NCBI GenBank assembly: GCA_963978545.1 | Contig: OZ021730.1 | Span: 11,167,796-11,231,795 of the forward strand | DNA: 64,000 nucleotides | Direction of reading: 5' to 3' | Source of the DNA: Linyphia triangularis | Lineage: Eukaryota > Arthropoda > Arachnida > Araneae > Linyphiidae | Part shown: piece by piece, positions 1 through 11,073 of the stretch | Numbering within the stretch: position 1 is the stretch's first letter | Layout: each line of letters starts with the position of its first letter | Notes under the pieces: model-generated | Told to the model about the DNA's origin: nothing | What the model saw: the letters and a program-made list of their open reading frames with translations, nothing else | The model's database searches: none | Program-made: the position numbers and the translations under genes

Positions 1-74
1 TTCTGTTTGCAAGTAGGTAAATGTTTCCATTCCATGTTGAGTGGTTTAACAAAAAAAGTGCAGGCAGAGTCAGT

Positions 75-267
75 TTTAACAAACATAGCAAGGATTCATA
101 TTATGGATAAGATAAGCAATAAAACAGACACGCTGATTCAAAGAAAAGAACATTCCATTTACTACGCAATCACTCTTTTACAAACACGGACCAAAACTTT
201 TAAGAATCAAAACAAGAACCGAAACTTTCTTACAAAGTTGAGTTGAGTTGAGTTGTGTTTCGCAACA
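75..267 (-). repeat. BEL1 3' LTR with adjoining polypurine tract
   Basis: This 193-bp repeat is shared with 4154-4259 plus 19260-19346. Read on the minus strand, the base before it belongs to a purine-rich stretch (plus-strand pyrimidines at about 268-280), the expected polypurine tract that primes plus-strand DNA synthesis. A short GAGTT/AGTTG microrepeat lies near the LTR start (about 238-256). Confidence 0.93.
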
Positions 268-284
268 TCCTCCCCTTTTTGAGT

Positions 285-578
285 CTAATCTGACTCAAAA
301 AATAAAGTCATGTTTAACAAGTTTAATTTTCGGGGAGGTCTGATCTTTCGTCCAAATCTTGACAACTTCGGAACGTCCACATCGTGAACACCAGGAGATA
401 ATCCAGTCATCTCTGGGTCAGCAGTCGGAAAAAAAGTTGTCACTGGATCATCCGGTGGGGCCGACGACTCTGGAACATCGCTTAGACCAGCAGCTACAGC
501 TGGAGTCTCTGTAGGCAGGATCTCTAGAGGAAAAACTCTCTGCACAGGACGGATTATAACATAGTTACCACACTTCAT
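285..578 (-). pseudogene. BEL1 pol C-terminal tail, out of frame with the main ORF
   Basis: Ninety-seven codons continue the integrase C-terminal domain after the main BEL1 frame stops. The segment RPVQRVFPLEI matches RPIQRVFPLEI at the same place in BEL2 (about 38,247-38,275). The main frame ends in TGA overlapping the ATG of this tail (ATGA), so the two pieces are one pol end separated by a small frameshift. The tail itself is a low-complexity, proline-rich region before the LTR, as in other BEL elements. I see no sign that it is an independent gene. Confidence 0.8.
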
Positions 579-3500
579 TTTAATGTACGAACTTTACCGT
601 CCCTACCAGGTAACAAATCCAAAATTTTGGCTAAAGGGCAAAATAATCTCTTTTTGCTAGTGTTCTCTACAAGGACAATTTCCCCAACAGTAAAGTCTCG
701 AGAAGATGACTTTTGGTGTCGTTGTACTAACAATCCCAAATATTCCCTTCGGAATCTATCTCTTAAATCTTTAAGCAATTTGGCTCGATACTTAACACGT
801 TTTCGAAATCTGGCACACTCATCTAAATCAGATACATCAGAGGTAGAATTGGTCATTAGAAACATGGCTGGTGTAATAGCAACCAAGTCCTCAGAATCCT
901 CTGACACATAAGTCAATGGACGGGAATTAATAATCGATTCACAATCACAACAGACTGTCAGTAACTCTTCGTAAGATAAAATTGACTTTCCTAGAGTGCG
1001 TTTCAGAAGATCTTTAATCACTCTTACAAGTCTCTCCCACCACCCTCCCCACCAAGCAGCAGTGGGTGGGATGAACTTCCATTTCACACACTGAAATTCT
1101 GTCTCACGTTCAATTTTATCCCAGTCCAGCTTTTGGAATTCAGTAACAGCACCCTTAAAATTACTACCGTTGTCTGTGTACACTGTCTTTGGTCTTCCCC
1201 TTCGAGCGATAAATCGACGAAAAGCTAGTAGAAAATTCTCCGTTGAGAGTGAAGTCACAAGTTCTAAATGCAATGCTCGGAAGACCGCACATGTAAATAA
1301 CACAATCCACACTTTCTCACCATTCAAAAGGAAGAGAGGACCGGCCAGATCTATGCCTATAACCTCAAAAACATTAGCCTCACTTACACGGTCTGCAGGT
1401 AAAGCAACAGGCGAGCTAACAGCTGGTTTTGCACTATATCTGCGGCAGGTTACACACTTCCTTATCACATTTCTAACAGTTTTCCTAGATTTTAAAATCC
1501 AAAATTTTTCTCGAATTATTGAAAGTAATATTTGGGTACCCGCATGACAATTTACTTTATGTAGGTATTCAATTAACTTCAAAGTTAAGAGGCAATTTTC
1601 TGGAAGGAGGATAGGTGTTAAAAAACAAGGGTTATCTTTCCGCTCAGTTATTTTTGTCTTAACGCGTATTAACCCATCTCCATATTTGAAGACATTAATT
1701 ATCGGAATACAACTTGGATCAGGGAAAAATTCTCTTTGTATTGAGCCAATAAGAATTTTTTCTGCCTTGTCAATTTCAGAACTTGACAATTCACCTACAG
1801 CTCTATCGTCAGATGTCGTACGACAGTTACTAATGAATCTTTTAATCCATGCTGTCAATCTGACCATATAGTGATAATTTGTAAACCTTTGTGAATACCA
1901 AGGAACGCTATCTTTGACATTAAGGTTACAAAGTTTAACCTTCCTCCCTTCAGCATTGACCTCTTTAATCTCACACTTAATGTCAGTTACTGGCCATTGG
2001 CTTGAGTCTTCTTGCAGCCATACAGGATCATTAAGCCATGCTGAATCCAACAGATGATTCGGGGAGCACCCACGAGAGAGAACATCTGCCGGATTCAACG
2101 TACCGGGAACGTGCCTCCAATTGTCCGGAGATGTTATTTTTCCTATCTCTTTTACTCTATTGGACACGAACATTGACCACTCCCCATAGTTTTTAATCCA
2201 ATATAAAGCTACCATAGAGTCAGTACAAAATGTAATATTTAAATTCGGCATATCCAAAGCCCCTTGAACGGATTTAACCAATCGTGCACCTACACAACAC
2301 GCCAATAGTTCCAATCTAGGAATTGAAACGGGTTTCATAGGAGCTACCCTTGACTTGGCCTTAATTAAATGTAACTTAATCCCTGTTTTCGTTATAGACC
2401 TAATGAATATACAAGCAGCATACGCATTTTTGGAAGCGTCTACAAAAACATGTAGCTCCGATATTTCACCAATCTCAATGTATCTAGGGATTTCTATATC
2501 TTTTAAGCATTTCACTACTTGGAGCCATCTACAGAATTTTTTGCACATCTCAGGTGGCAGAGGATCGTCCCAAGATAATTTAAGTTTCCACGCTTCTTGT
2601 AGCCAAAGTTTGGGCAACAACGTGGCAGCTGTTAAAATCCCAATGGGGTCGAAATATTGCTGCACCATAGACAGTACTGATCGTTTAGTAACTTCAACAA
2701 TACCTTGGAGTTGTTCATTACCTATAGAACATCTCAGTGTGTCTCTATCCAAGTTCCAAATTAGACCCAATAAATTTGTGTCTCCAGTACTCCTAAAAAC
2801 ATTTGGCCCTGCAACATTACTCTCCCAGTTCCTCAAATTAAAACACCCCTTGGCCATAACTTGGCACATTAAAATATAATGACCTTTTTCACACTGTAGA
2901 CATTTAACTGTGCGTCTGCAATTACGACTCATGTGGCCAAAACCTAAACATTTAAAACAAGCTCTTTTTTTCATAATAATACTCTTTCTATCATTGTAAG
3001 ACATTTTGCGAGCTAAAAAACATTCAGAACTTAAGTGATGTTTACTACAAAATATACACTGAATTTTGCCGGACCCCTCTTCCTTACCTGAATTTATTAA
3101 CACTGCACTTGTGGGATTCATTTGCACAACACTACTATTTTTTCTTTCCGAAATACTCTTCTGCGGGTCACCAAGTCCAGAGCGAGCGAGTAATATCATT
3201 TCTTCGCTCTGAACTTCTCCACGAAGAAAGAACATGAGCTTCTCCAAGGAACGCACACTGGAAAGCCGGGGGGAATCATCATCAGTAGAACTGCGGGATG
3301 ACTCATCCAAGGAGCGGCTCCTCTCCCACGCACGTAGTACGGTTTCGGGCAAACACGACTCCACAAGTGGTTCTAGAAAGTCCGCAAATTTTTCTTTTGT
3401 TCTCCCTAGGCTTTCCAAAGCCATTAACTTGCCTTCTAGAAGGTCGTAGAGTTCACATAAGTCGATTTTGCATTTTCCCGATGCATTTCTCATCACTATA

Positions 3501-3760
3501 CTCAGCAAGTCTCTAACGTATATTTGGACGAGTAGGTCTTCACGGCCAAATCGTTCAGTAAGCTGTTTAATCACTTTAGAATAATTTTCCCTGGTTGGTG
3601 GGAAACTCTCAACCAGTCTTGCAGCTTTTGAGGCAGGAACAACACATTGCAACAAATATTGGAATTTATCCTCCTCAACAATGTCCTCATCTTCATGGAT
3701 TTTGACAAATTGTGCCCAAAAGACCAAATACTCTTTGGGATCGCCGCTGAAACGTTTCAA
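575..3760 (-). pseudogene. BEL1 gag-pol with protease and RT core deleted; integrase retained
   Basis: A 1061-codon open stretch. It starts inside gag (FSGDPKEYLVFWAQF, a BEL gag signature; in-frame coding extends a little upstream to about 3826). CCHC-type knuckles follow (CIFC..H....C, CFKCLGFGHMSRNC, CLQC). At about 2845-2860 it jumps directly to the RT-RNase H connection (LLGLIWN). The protease DTG motif and the RT palm that BEL2 has are absent, and the join keeps the frame. RNase H is recognisable (FVDASKNAYAACIF, FCTDSMVALYW). The integrase is complete: an HHCC finger (H..H..., CVTC) and a catalytic triad in IGIDLAGP, YTDNGSNF and WWGGWWERL. The element could supply integrase but no reverse transcription, so it needs a helper. 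Confidence 0.9.
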
Positions 3761-3963
3761 TTCTAATCGCGGTAACTTGAAGCGACGTTTTCCTCCTGTA
3801 GATTCAGCGTACTCCGATGCAGGTACAAAGGTGGAAAATTAGCTATCGCCGTTTCCAACATAGCAGATACAGTCAAATACCTGTCCCTATATTCCTCCGC
3901 TGTCACAAAATCCCCTTCATATGTGATCGCCAACGCTTCATCACTCAGGAGGGCACTAGATAC

Positions 3964-4128
3964 TTAATCCTGCGCGGCACACAGACGATCAAATTTATCC
4001 CGAAGCTTGTTTTGCAAAGCTTGCAGATCCGAGAGTGATTGTTCATTGTTCAATTCATCTTGAATCGTATTCGCACACACGGTAAAAGCCGTGCGTAGTG
4101 CCTTTCTGATTGCCTTCACTTTTTCCAT
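3964..4128 (-). pseudogene. BEL1 gag N-terminus
   Basis: The stretch begins at an ATG about 25 bp inside the 5' LTR boundary. Its first residues, MEKVKAIRKALRTAFT, are typical of the start of BEL/Pao gag: a basic helix followed by a predicted coiled-coil. It ends at a TAA (3964-3966). The same frame goes on to encode gag-like residues (...EEYRDRYLTVSAML...) until about 3840, where a frameshift is needed to reach the main ORF. Gag is therefore broken at least twice. Confidence 0.8.
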
Positions 4129-4153
4129 ACTTTCACTGTCGCGGACGCCACTA

Positions 4154-4259
4154 TTTAACAAACATAGCAAGGATTCATATTATGGATAAGATAAGCAATA
4201 AAACAGACACGCTGATTCAAAGAAAAGAACATTCCATTTACTACGCAATCACTCTTTTA
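4154..4259 (-). repeat. BEL1 5' LTR, inner part
   Basis: Identical by eye to 75-180 of the 3' LTR. Its inner edge is followed on the minus strand by TGGCGTCCGCGACAG, the likely tRNA primer-binding site. The same string sits inside the BEL2 5' LTR edge at 29,157. The LTR breaks off at 4259, where the LINE dimer begins, and resumes at 19246. Confidence 0.92.
4246..4259 (+). repeat. TSD (left copy) of the LINE A1-A2 insert
   Basis: CAATCACTCTTTTA here is repeated at 19246-19259. In the uninterrupted 3' LTR the motif occurs once, at 167-180, which shows the pre-insertion site. The duplication therefore defines 4260-19245 as one insertion unit. Confidence 0.92.
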
Positions 4260-4898
4260 AACCCCTCAGGGGGTTTACTTTCTTTAAGTAAACACGGGCG
4301 TCACAACCCCGAGGTGCCCCAGTGATCTAACCCTTCGTCTGTTAGTACTTTCTCATTTTGGGTTTTATATTTATCGTTTGTTTTCTCTTCCTTCCCTCAT
4401 TGTGATTACCTCATCTGAGGTGAGGGCTCCCCTTGAGAAGCTTTGCGCCGCTCTGTTGCCATCAGCTTCTCTTGGGGATTAAATCACCCACGTGTTTGCC
4501 GTGCGTGGAGACCCGTGTCCCTGGAAAGGGGGATCCTGGTAGTTGAGGGGCGACATACTGCCCCAATACACTACTTTGGCCCTTGCTTCAGATAAACGGG
4601 AGGTGCACATTGGTCCCGTGTGCATCAATCGGCTGGTCGTCCGACTTCGTCGGCGGCTAGGGATCAAGTGATCAGTCCATTTGCTGAGAATCTCGTAAAG
4701 GGTGGAGGCTTCTTCAGGGATGGACTGTTTGCGTATAGACACTAGTTAACCTGATAGAGTCATGCCGTGCGTAACAGTTCTGTTGATGTTTTGTTTTCTT
4801 TTATGATTTTTGTTGCTTGCCGGGATGCTCTATCCCCGATATCGTGGACTCCATGGAGGGTGGGACACTAGTGTCCGAATTATCATTTCATTTCTTTT
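4260..4898 (+). promoter_or_regulatory. 5' UTR and presumed internal promoter of LINE A1
   Basis: This 0.64-kb untranslated leader is shared with A4 (51,782-52,414, minus). In an I-group LINE it should contain the internal promoter, but I recognise no core motif with confidence. It contains a stretch (about 4480-4740) that is open on the opposite strand and is repeated in A4 at 51,937-52,194; I take this as conserved UTR, not a gene. Confidence 0.6.
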
Positions 4899-6029
4899 AT
4901 GGCAAACAAAATTAATTTTTCTTCTCCCCCTCGTGGGGAGCAACAAGGACCAGAACTTAATGCAAAATATTTTATTGTTAAAAGAGTAGAGGGATCCTTT
5001 GAGACGGGCTCTCCCTTTTTAATTGAAAAGACCTTAAAAACATTCGTTGGAGATGTTGCCACTGTTAAAAAACTGAGATCTGGCGACTTGCTAGTTGAAG
5101 TCAAGAACACCAAACAAGTCGAGAGTATTTTGAAGATGGAAGCTTTCGGGACTTTCCCAGTGACTGTGACTGCACATGCGTCACTTAATAAATCTCGTGG
5201 GGTAATATCCGAATCTGACCTTTACCATACTACTGAGGAGGAGATTTTGAATCATTTGCGTGACCAGCAAGTTTCAGCTGTTTACCGTATAACCATACGG
5301 AAAGATGGGGACATAATCCCAACCAAACATCTCATACTGACTTTTGACCGACCAACTTTGCCAACACACGTGAAAGCCGGGTATCTGAACTGTAAAATCC
5401 GACCGTACATACCTAACCCACTTCGCTGCTTTAAGTGCCAGAGATATGGACATTCCCAAACGGCTTGCCGCGGGAAAATTGAAATCTGTGCACGCTGTGC
5501 AGGAAGTGGTCATGGTAGTTCCGGTTGCACTGCACCTGAAAAGTGTTTGAATTGTGAAGGCACACATCCATCTTTCTTCCGCAAATGTCCTCAGTTTGTG
5601 ATGGAGAAAGAAATCCAGACTGTACGTGCCAATCAAAATGTATCATACTTTGAGGCAAAAAAACAGGTAGAAGCTCGGACTCCACGTGTGGGCGTAGCAT
5701 ATGCTGATGCTTGCAAAAAGTCAGTATGCAGTCAAAGTACTCAAACTGAAACACTTAGCTTGTCACATACCAGATTACCCCCACGACCAACTTCCTCGGA
5801 AATTACTAAAAAACCGACTATTATTAAGAAATCACTAGCAAAGTCAAAGGCACTTCAGGCAATTAAACTGAAGTCGGCAAAGGTTGGCGTTTCTAGAGGG
5901 AAACTTGCCAATCCTTTTAGCATCCTCAACTCACATAACGACTTGGATGAGGTAAGACTTTACCCATCTGATGACGAGGAGAGCTTTGAAGATCCTGACC
6001 CCTCTTTTAACACATCTATAAATAGTTAA
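4899..6029 (+). CDS. LINE A1 ORF1, zinc-knuckle RNA-binding protein
   Basis: A complete 376-aa ORF. Its start, MANKINFSSPPRGEQQ, lines up with those of A3 and A4. Residues about 20-165 form the conserved N-terminal domain of I-group ORF1 (SPFLIEKTL, KKLRSGDLLVE, GVISESDL). Three knuckles follow: C177-C180-H185-C190, C197-C200-H205-C210 and C216-C219-H223-C230. The C-terminus is serine/lysine rich with an acidic end. By family knowledge it coats LINE RNA in the ribonucleoprotein. The stop codon overlaps the ORF2 start (TAATG at 6027-6031), which suggests termination-reinitiation. No internal stop is seen, so this ORF may still be functional although its ORF2 is not. Confidence 0.88.
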   Translation: MANKINFSSPPRGEQQGPELNAKYFIVKRVEGSFETGSPFLIEKTLKTFVGDVATVKKLRSGDLLVEVKNTKQVESILKMEAFGTFPVTVTAHASLNKSRGVISESDLYHTTEEEILNHLRDQQVSAVYRITIRKDGDIIPTKHLILTFDRPTLPTHVKAGYLNCKIRPYIPNPLRCFKCQRYGHSQTACRGKIEICARCAGSGHGSSGCTAPEKCLNCEGTHPSFFRKCPQFVMEKEIQTVRANQNVSYFEAKKQVEARTPRVGVAYADACKKSVCSQSTQTETLSLSHTRLPPRPTSSEITKKPTIIKKSLAKSKALQAIKLKSAKVGVSRGKLANPFSILNSHNDLDEVRLYPSDDEESFEDPDPSFNTSINS

Positions 6030-9000
6030 TGGCTTCTTTTGTTTCTTGGAACTGTCGCGGTTTTAGGTCTAGGAAGGATGATGTGAAAAACATAATATCT
6101 AATTACAATGCAGCATGTTTGGCACTTCAAGAAACTTTCTTGAAGGATTCATATACATCTAAGATCCGTAGGTATAGCTGCATTAGGAAAGATGTTATCC
6201 GTAGTAATACAGTGTCTGGAGGAGTATGTCTCTTTATTTCTCATGATTATCCCAGCACTGTACTCACACTACGCACATCTCTACAGGCTGTGGCTGCGAG
6301 ACTTCATATACAGTCCCTTCTCACAGTCTGTTGCCTATACCTACCGCCACATGCTATCATCCGCCAAGAGGAGCTGAATGATTTGATAGACCAGCTTCCA
6401 GCACCATTTTTATTGCTCGGTGACTTTAATGGTCACAGTACTCTGTGGGGCAATGATAATACGAATCCTCGTGGGAGACAGATCGAAAAGTTATCAGATC
6501 ACTGTCTCTGTCTCCTGAATAACGAGGAGAAAACGTATTTCCATGAACCCACAAGAACATTCCACTCACTTGATTTAGCCATTTGTTCCCCTGTGCTTCT
6601 GCCATACTTGAATTTTGCTGTTGGGAGTGATCTACATAACAGTGATCACTTCCCTATTCTCATTTCCCCTACTGGTAATGGTAGCGTGACCAACCGCCTA
6701 CCAACATATAAATACCATAGGGCTAATTGGGAAAAATTTACCGAGTTGGCTATTATAACAGAAACAATGGTGAATAGTGAGGATGTTGATACTGCTGTTC
6801 AAAATGTCACTGAAGCAATTTTAAATGCTGCTGACTCCTCTATTCCCAAGACCTCAACTAAAACACTGCGACACTATAAACCATGGTGGAATGCAGACTG
6901 TCAATCTGCATACAAGAAGCAAAAGAAGCTATGGGGTATCTTCCGCAGATACCCAACTACAGGAAACCTTATCGCCTTTAAAAGAGCTAAGGCAGTTGCT
7001 CGTAGGATTAGACGTCAAAGTCAGAAAGATTCTTGGATAAGTTATGTCTCTTCAATTACATCTAAAACATCAAGTAAACAGTTGTGGAAGAAGGTTAGAG
7101 CAGCCAACGGTTTGTATCCGGAGTATTCTTGCCCGATACTTCAGACCGGAGCTGCTGTGTTCTCTTCCCCTGAAGATATTGCTAACCTTATCGGTGAAAC
7201 TTTTGAAAGTGTATCCAGTTCCGATTCTTACAGTCCTACATTTTTAGTGACTAAAAATCGCGCTGAACGGGCTGGAATTAATTTCAAAAGCAATATTGAA
7301 TATTCCTACAACTGTGAACTTAAGATGGTTGAATTGAAGAGTGCTTTATCTAAAGCACATACACCAGTCCAGGTCCAGATGGGATCAGTTACCAAATGCT
7401 TCGCCATTTAAGTCCAGATTCTCTTTTTAACATCCTTTTTCTCTTTAATCGAATCTGGAAGGAGAACATCTTTCCTACCTTGTGGCGGGAAGCTACTGTA
7501 ATCCCCATTCTGAAACCTGGAAAGGATCCCAAGGATCCTCTGAACTATCGACCGATAGCCTTAACGAGCTGCCTCTGTAAGACCTTTGAACGTATTGTAA
7601 ACGCCCGACTCTCTTACATGTTGGAAAAAGATGGATGTATTTCACCTTTTCAGAGTGGATTCCGACGAGGACGGTCCACTCTTGATAACATCGTGAAACT
7701 AGAAACAGATGCTCGCAATGCCTTTGTGCAGAGGAATCATCTAGTTTCAATCTTTTTCGACATTGAGAAGGCGTATGATCATACGTGGCGATATGGTATC
7801 CTGCAAACCTTATTTAATTTTGGTTTCAGGGGTAATCTGCTTCTTTTTATTCAAAACTTTTTATCATCCCGGGTTTTTAGAGTTCGTATTGGAACTTCAT
7901 TTTCTAATTATTTTAATCAATCTGAGGGAGTCCCTCAAGGTTGTGTTTTAAGCGTCACCCTTTTTAACCTTCACATTAGCAATATCCTTCATGTCCTTTC
8001 GCCCTTTGTTCATGGAACTTTGTATGTTGATGATTTGCAAATCTCATGCCAAGGATCAAACATGCGCTAAATTGAACGTCAGTTACAAACTGCTGTTAAC
8101 AGACTTGTTGAATGGTGTGAACAAAACGGCCATAAACTGTCACCTTCTAAAAGCAGTTGCATCCACTTCTGTAGGAGGAGGGGTCTTCACCCTGACCCTG
8201 AAATCCACATACGCAATTCTCCCATCCCAGTTGTGAATCAGATAAGATACCTGGGAGTTATCTTTGACAATAAGTTAAATTTTCTCCCACATATAGTATA
8301 CTTGCGCAAGAAGTGCGATAAATCGCTTAATATCCTCAAAGTACTCTCAAATACTTCTTGGGGTGCTGACCGCACTTCTTTGCTGCGTATCTACCAATCT
8401 GTAATCTTATCTCGCATTGATTACGGATGTGTTGCGTATGGGTCTGCAGGAGTATCCCTTCTACGAAGATTGGATACTGTCCATCACACTGCTGCCCGTA
8501 TTTGTTCAGGTGCATTTCGCACTTCACCCATTGAAAGTCTGTTGACAGAGTGTAGTCTACTTCCACTTAACTTGAGACGTAAAAAATTAAGCGCCAACTA
8601 CTACTGTAGAATTATGTCTGATCCTTTTCACCCTTTACGTAAGTTGAGACCTGATGCCTATCTTGGAGCGAAATCCTTCTTGTTGGATGCAGCTCTAAGT
8701 GACGTAGTTACCCAAACATTTATAACTTAATCCTTTCCACCGTGGGATATTCCATCTTTCCACTTTCTCAATCCATTTGCGATGTATTGCAAGGCAGACA
8801 CTGCCCCAGAAATTATGCAACAAATCTTTTGTGATCACCGCTCTCAGTATGCTGACTATGAAGCAGTTTTTACTGATGGATCTAAAGCAGGTGAACGTGT
8901 TGGCTGTGGTACTGTGTCCGACACATCCACAGTCGCTTTTTCACTTCTTAAATCCTGCTCGGTTTTCACTTCTGAGATGACAGCAATTTCTTGTGCACTG

Positions 9001-9657
9001 CTGCATATCTCACTCTGCAACAATCGCAAATTTTGTGTGTATACTGACAGTTTAAGCTCCCTGTCAAGTCTGAAGCACTTTAAGACCAATTGTCATCCAA
9101 TTGCTTTTGACATTTTGTCAAAATTACACACACTTGAGAGGAAAGGATTTACTATATTGTTCTGCTGGGTACCTAGTCACATGGGAATTTCAGGAAATGA
9201 ATTGGCTGATTCTGCTGCTAAAGCGGCTTCAATCCCGCTGCAGCAGCCAGTTCCCTACCAAGATGTTAAGACTTTAATTCAGAAGTACATATTATCCTTA
9301 CGTCAAGAAACATGGGATTTGCAGGTTAATAACAAACTTCATTTCATCAAAAATCATCTTCTTAAATGGCCAGTTAATCCAATGCGTCGGACAGATGTCA
9401 AATTGACTCGTCTGCGCATTGGTCATACCCGATTGACGCACCGACATCTATTGCTGGGAGAAGATCCACCTGTTTACGATATTTGTCGTTGCGACCTTAC
9501 TGTGTCTCATATTTTAATTTCTTGTCCTAAGTTTCAATCGCATCGTCTTAGGTTTTTTAAGAGTACCAGTTTAAGTCTTCAGGATTTGATTGGGGAAACT
9601 CCCCATCCAAATCTTTTTGCTTTTTTAAGATCAATCGGGTTTTTAAATCACATCTAG
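6029..9657 (+). pseudogene. LINE A1 ORF2 (endonuclease-RT-RNase H), disabled
   Basis: The start is the ATG in TAATG. An APE-type endonuclease (SWNCRGF, LQETFL, LLGDFNGH, SDHFPI) is followed by RT (FFDIEKAYDHTW, GVPQGCVLS, YVDD at about 8026-8037) and RNase H (FTDGSKAG, TSEMTAISC, YTDSLSSL, GNELADSAAK). Compared with A3 it has four lesions. One base is missing near 7360 (frameshift), TTA became TAA at 8068-8070, CAA became TAA at 8728-8730, and an in-frame loss of about 48 bp removes some 16 residues at about 8667. The C-terminal CysCys motif also has C-to-Y (PPVYDIC). It cannot encode a working polyprotein. Confidence 0.9.
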
Positions 9658-9802
9658 TTTTTTAAACATATCCATTTTTTAAATTTTATTAACCTCTTCA
9701 TCATTTTAGAAATGAGTTTTTAGCATTCTTTAATTATATTATGTCATATCTCATCATATTTATATTTCATCTTCCATCCTATTTTTTTTTATCTTTTGTT
9801 TT

Positions 9803-9835
9803 GGCGCAGTATGGCCCTTGTGTTGCCTTTGCGCC
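9803..9835 (+). other. LINE A1 3'-end stem-loop
   Basis: GGCGC (9803-9807) pairs with GCGCC (9831-9835) around a loop containing GGCCCTTGTGTTGCC. An (AAAC)n tail follows. The same structure closes A2 (19192-19224), A3 (60990-61022, one G-T pair), A4, B1 (54348-54380), B2 (61411-61443), C (44247-44277) and the SINEs. It is presumably the RT recognition element. Confidence 0.75.
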
Positions 9836-9860
9836 ATAAAACCCAAAACAAACAAACAAA

Positions 9861-10493
9861 CCGACCATACGTACCAAATCCACTTCGCTGCTTTAAGTGC
9901 CAGAGATATGGACATTCCCAAACGGCTTGCCGCGGGAAAATTGAAATCTGTGCACGCTGTGCAGGAATTGGTCATGGTAGTTCTGGATGCACTGCACCTG
10001 AAAAGTGTGTCAATTGTGAAGGAGCACATACATCTTTCTTCCGCAAATGTCCCAAGTGAATAGAGGAGAAAGAAATACAAACCGTCCGTGCTAACCAAAA
10101 CTTGACATACTTTGAGGCAAAAAAACAGGTTGAAGCCCGGACTCCCCGTGTTGGCGTTTCATACTCCGATGCTTGTAAAAAGTCAGCATGCAGTAAAAAT
10201 ACACAGACGGAGACTATTTCTTTGCCACTTGCCAAGTTACCCCAACTTGCGTCTTCTTCAGATTCCATCAAAAGACCGTCTCTGATTAAGAAATCTCTTG
10301 CAAAGTCGAAGGCTTTGCAAACGATGAAATTTAAATCTGCAAAGGGTGTTTCTATTAGAGGAAACCTGCTAACCCTTTTCACATCCTTGGCTCAATTAGA
10401 GATGCAGATGAGGTAAATTTACACCCATCTGATGATGATGCGATCCTAGAAGAAGATCCTGACCCCCCTTTAAAATTTTCTTTTAATAATTAA
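9861..10493 (+). pseudogene. LINE A2 ORF1 fragment
   Basis: The fragment encodes the knuckle region and C-terminus of ORF1 (CFKCQRYGHSQTAC, CARCAGIGHGSSGC, CVNC). TGG became TGA at 10057-10059 just after the third knuckle, and a frameshift occurs near 10,365 (the RGN...NPF region). The TAATG junction is mutated to TAATA (10491-10495), so the ORF2 start codon is lost. Confidence 0.85.
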
Positions 10494-11073
10494 TAGCTTC
10501 TTTTGTTTCTTGGAATTGTCGCGGTTTTAGGTCTAGGAAGGATGATGTTAAGAACATTATTTCAACTTACCATCCAGCATGTTTGGCACTTCAAGAAACT
10601 TTCTTGAAGGATCCATATAATTCAAAGATCCGTGGGTATAGTTGTATTAGAAAAGATGTTACCCGTAGTAATACAGTGTCTGGAGGAGTATGTCTTTTTA
10701 TTGCTCATAATTACCCCAGCACTGTACTCACACTGCGCACATCTCTACAGGCTGTGGCTGCGAGAATTCATTTACAGTCCCTTCTCACAGTCTGTTGCCT
10801 ATACCTACCGCCACATGCTATCATCCGCCAAGAGGAGCTGAATGACCTTATTGATCAGCTTCCAGCACCATTTTTACTGCTCGGTGACTTTAATGGACAC
10901 AGTACTATGTGGGGTAATGATAATACGAACCCTCGTTAGAGACAGATTGAAAAACTGCTATCTGATCACTGTCTCTGTCTCCTGAATAATGAGGAGAAAA
11001 CATATTTCCATGAACCCACTAGAACATTCCATTCACTTGACTTAGCCATTTGTTCCCCTATACTTTTCCCATG
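10493..11073 (+). pseudogene. LINE A2 ORF2, endonuclease fragment
   Basis: This covers the first 190 or so codons of ORF2: SWNCRGF, LQETFLKD, LLGDFNGHSTMWG. The ATG is lost, a stop (TAG) replaces GGG/GGA after NTNPR at 10937-10939, and the LINE sequence stops at ...CTTTTCCCAT (11073). Beyond it, unrelated AT-rich DNA begins without any visible TSD. Confidence 0.85.

Larger units (their letters stand above)
4260..9860 (+). mobile_element. LINE-A copy A1, full length, I-group non-LTR retrotransposon
   Basis: About 5.6 kb: 5' UTR, ORF1 (CCHC), ORF2 (endonuclease, RT, RNase H, C-terminal zinc motif), 3' stem-loop and an (AAAC)n tail. The RNase H domain argues for the I group rather than the Jockey clade. 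The 5' end agrees with that of A4 (shared CCTCAGGGGGTTTAC at about 4264 and 52,396-52,410), so both are full length. The 3' tail is followed directly by the truncated copy A2, not by a TSD. Confidence 0.9.

Noticed and set aside
1170..2879. Several plus-strand ORFs of 60-175 codons across BEL1
   Set aside because: They are antisense shadows of the BEL1 pol coding region.
575..3760. Programmed frameshift at the BEL1 pol end (575-578)
   Set aside because: BEL2 reads through the same place in one frame, and BEL1 is already broken elsewhere, so a simple lesion is more likely.
4479..4742. Minus-strand ORF in the LINE-A 5' UTR, repeated in A4
   Set aside because: Its conservation is explained by shared UTR sequence in two copies of the same element; no motif or start context supports a protein.
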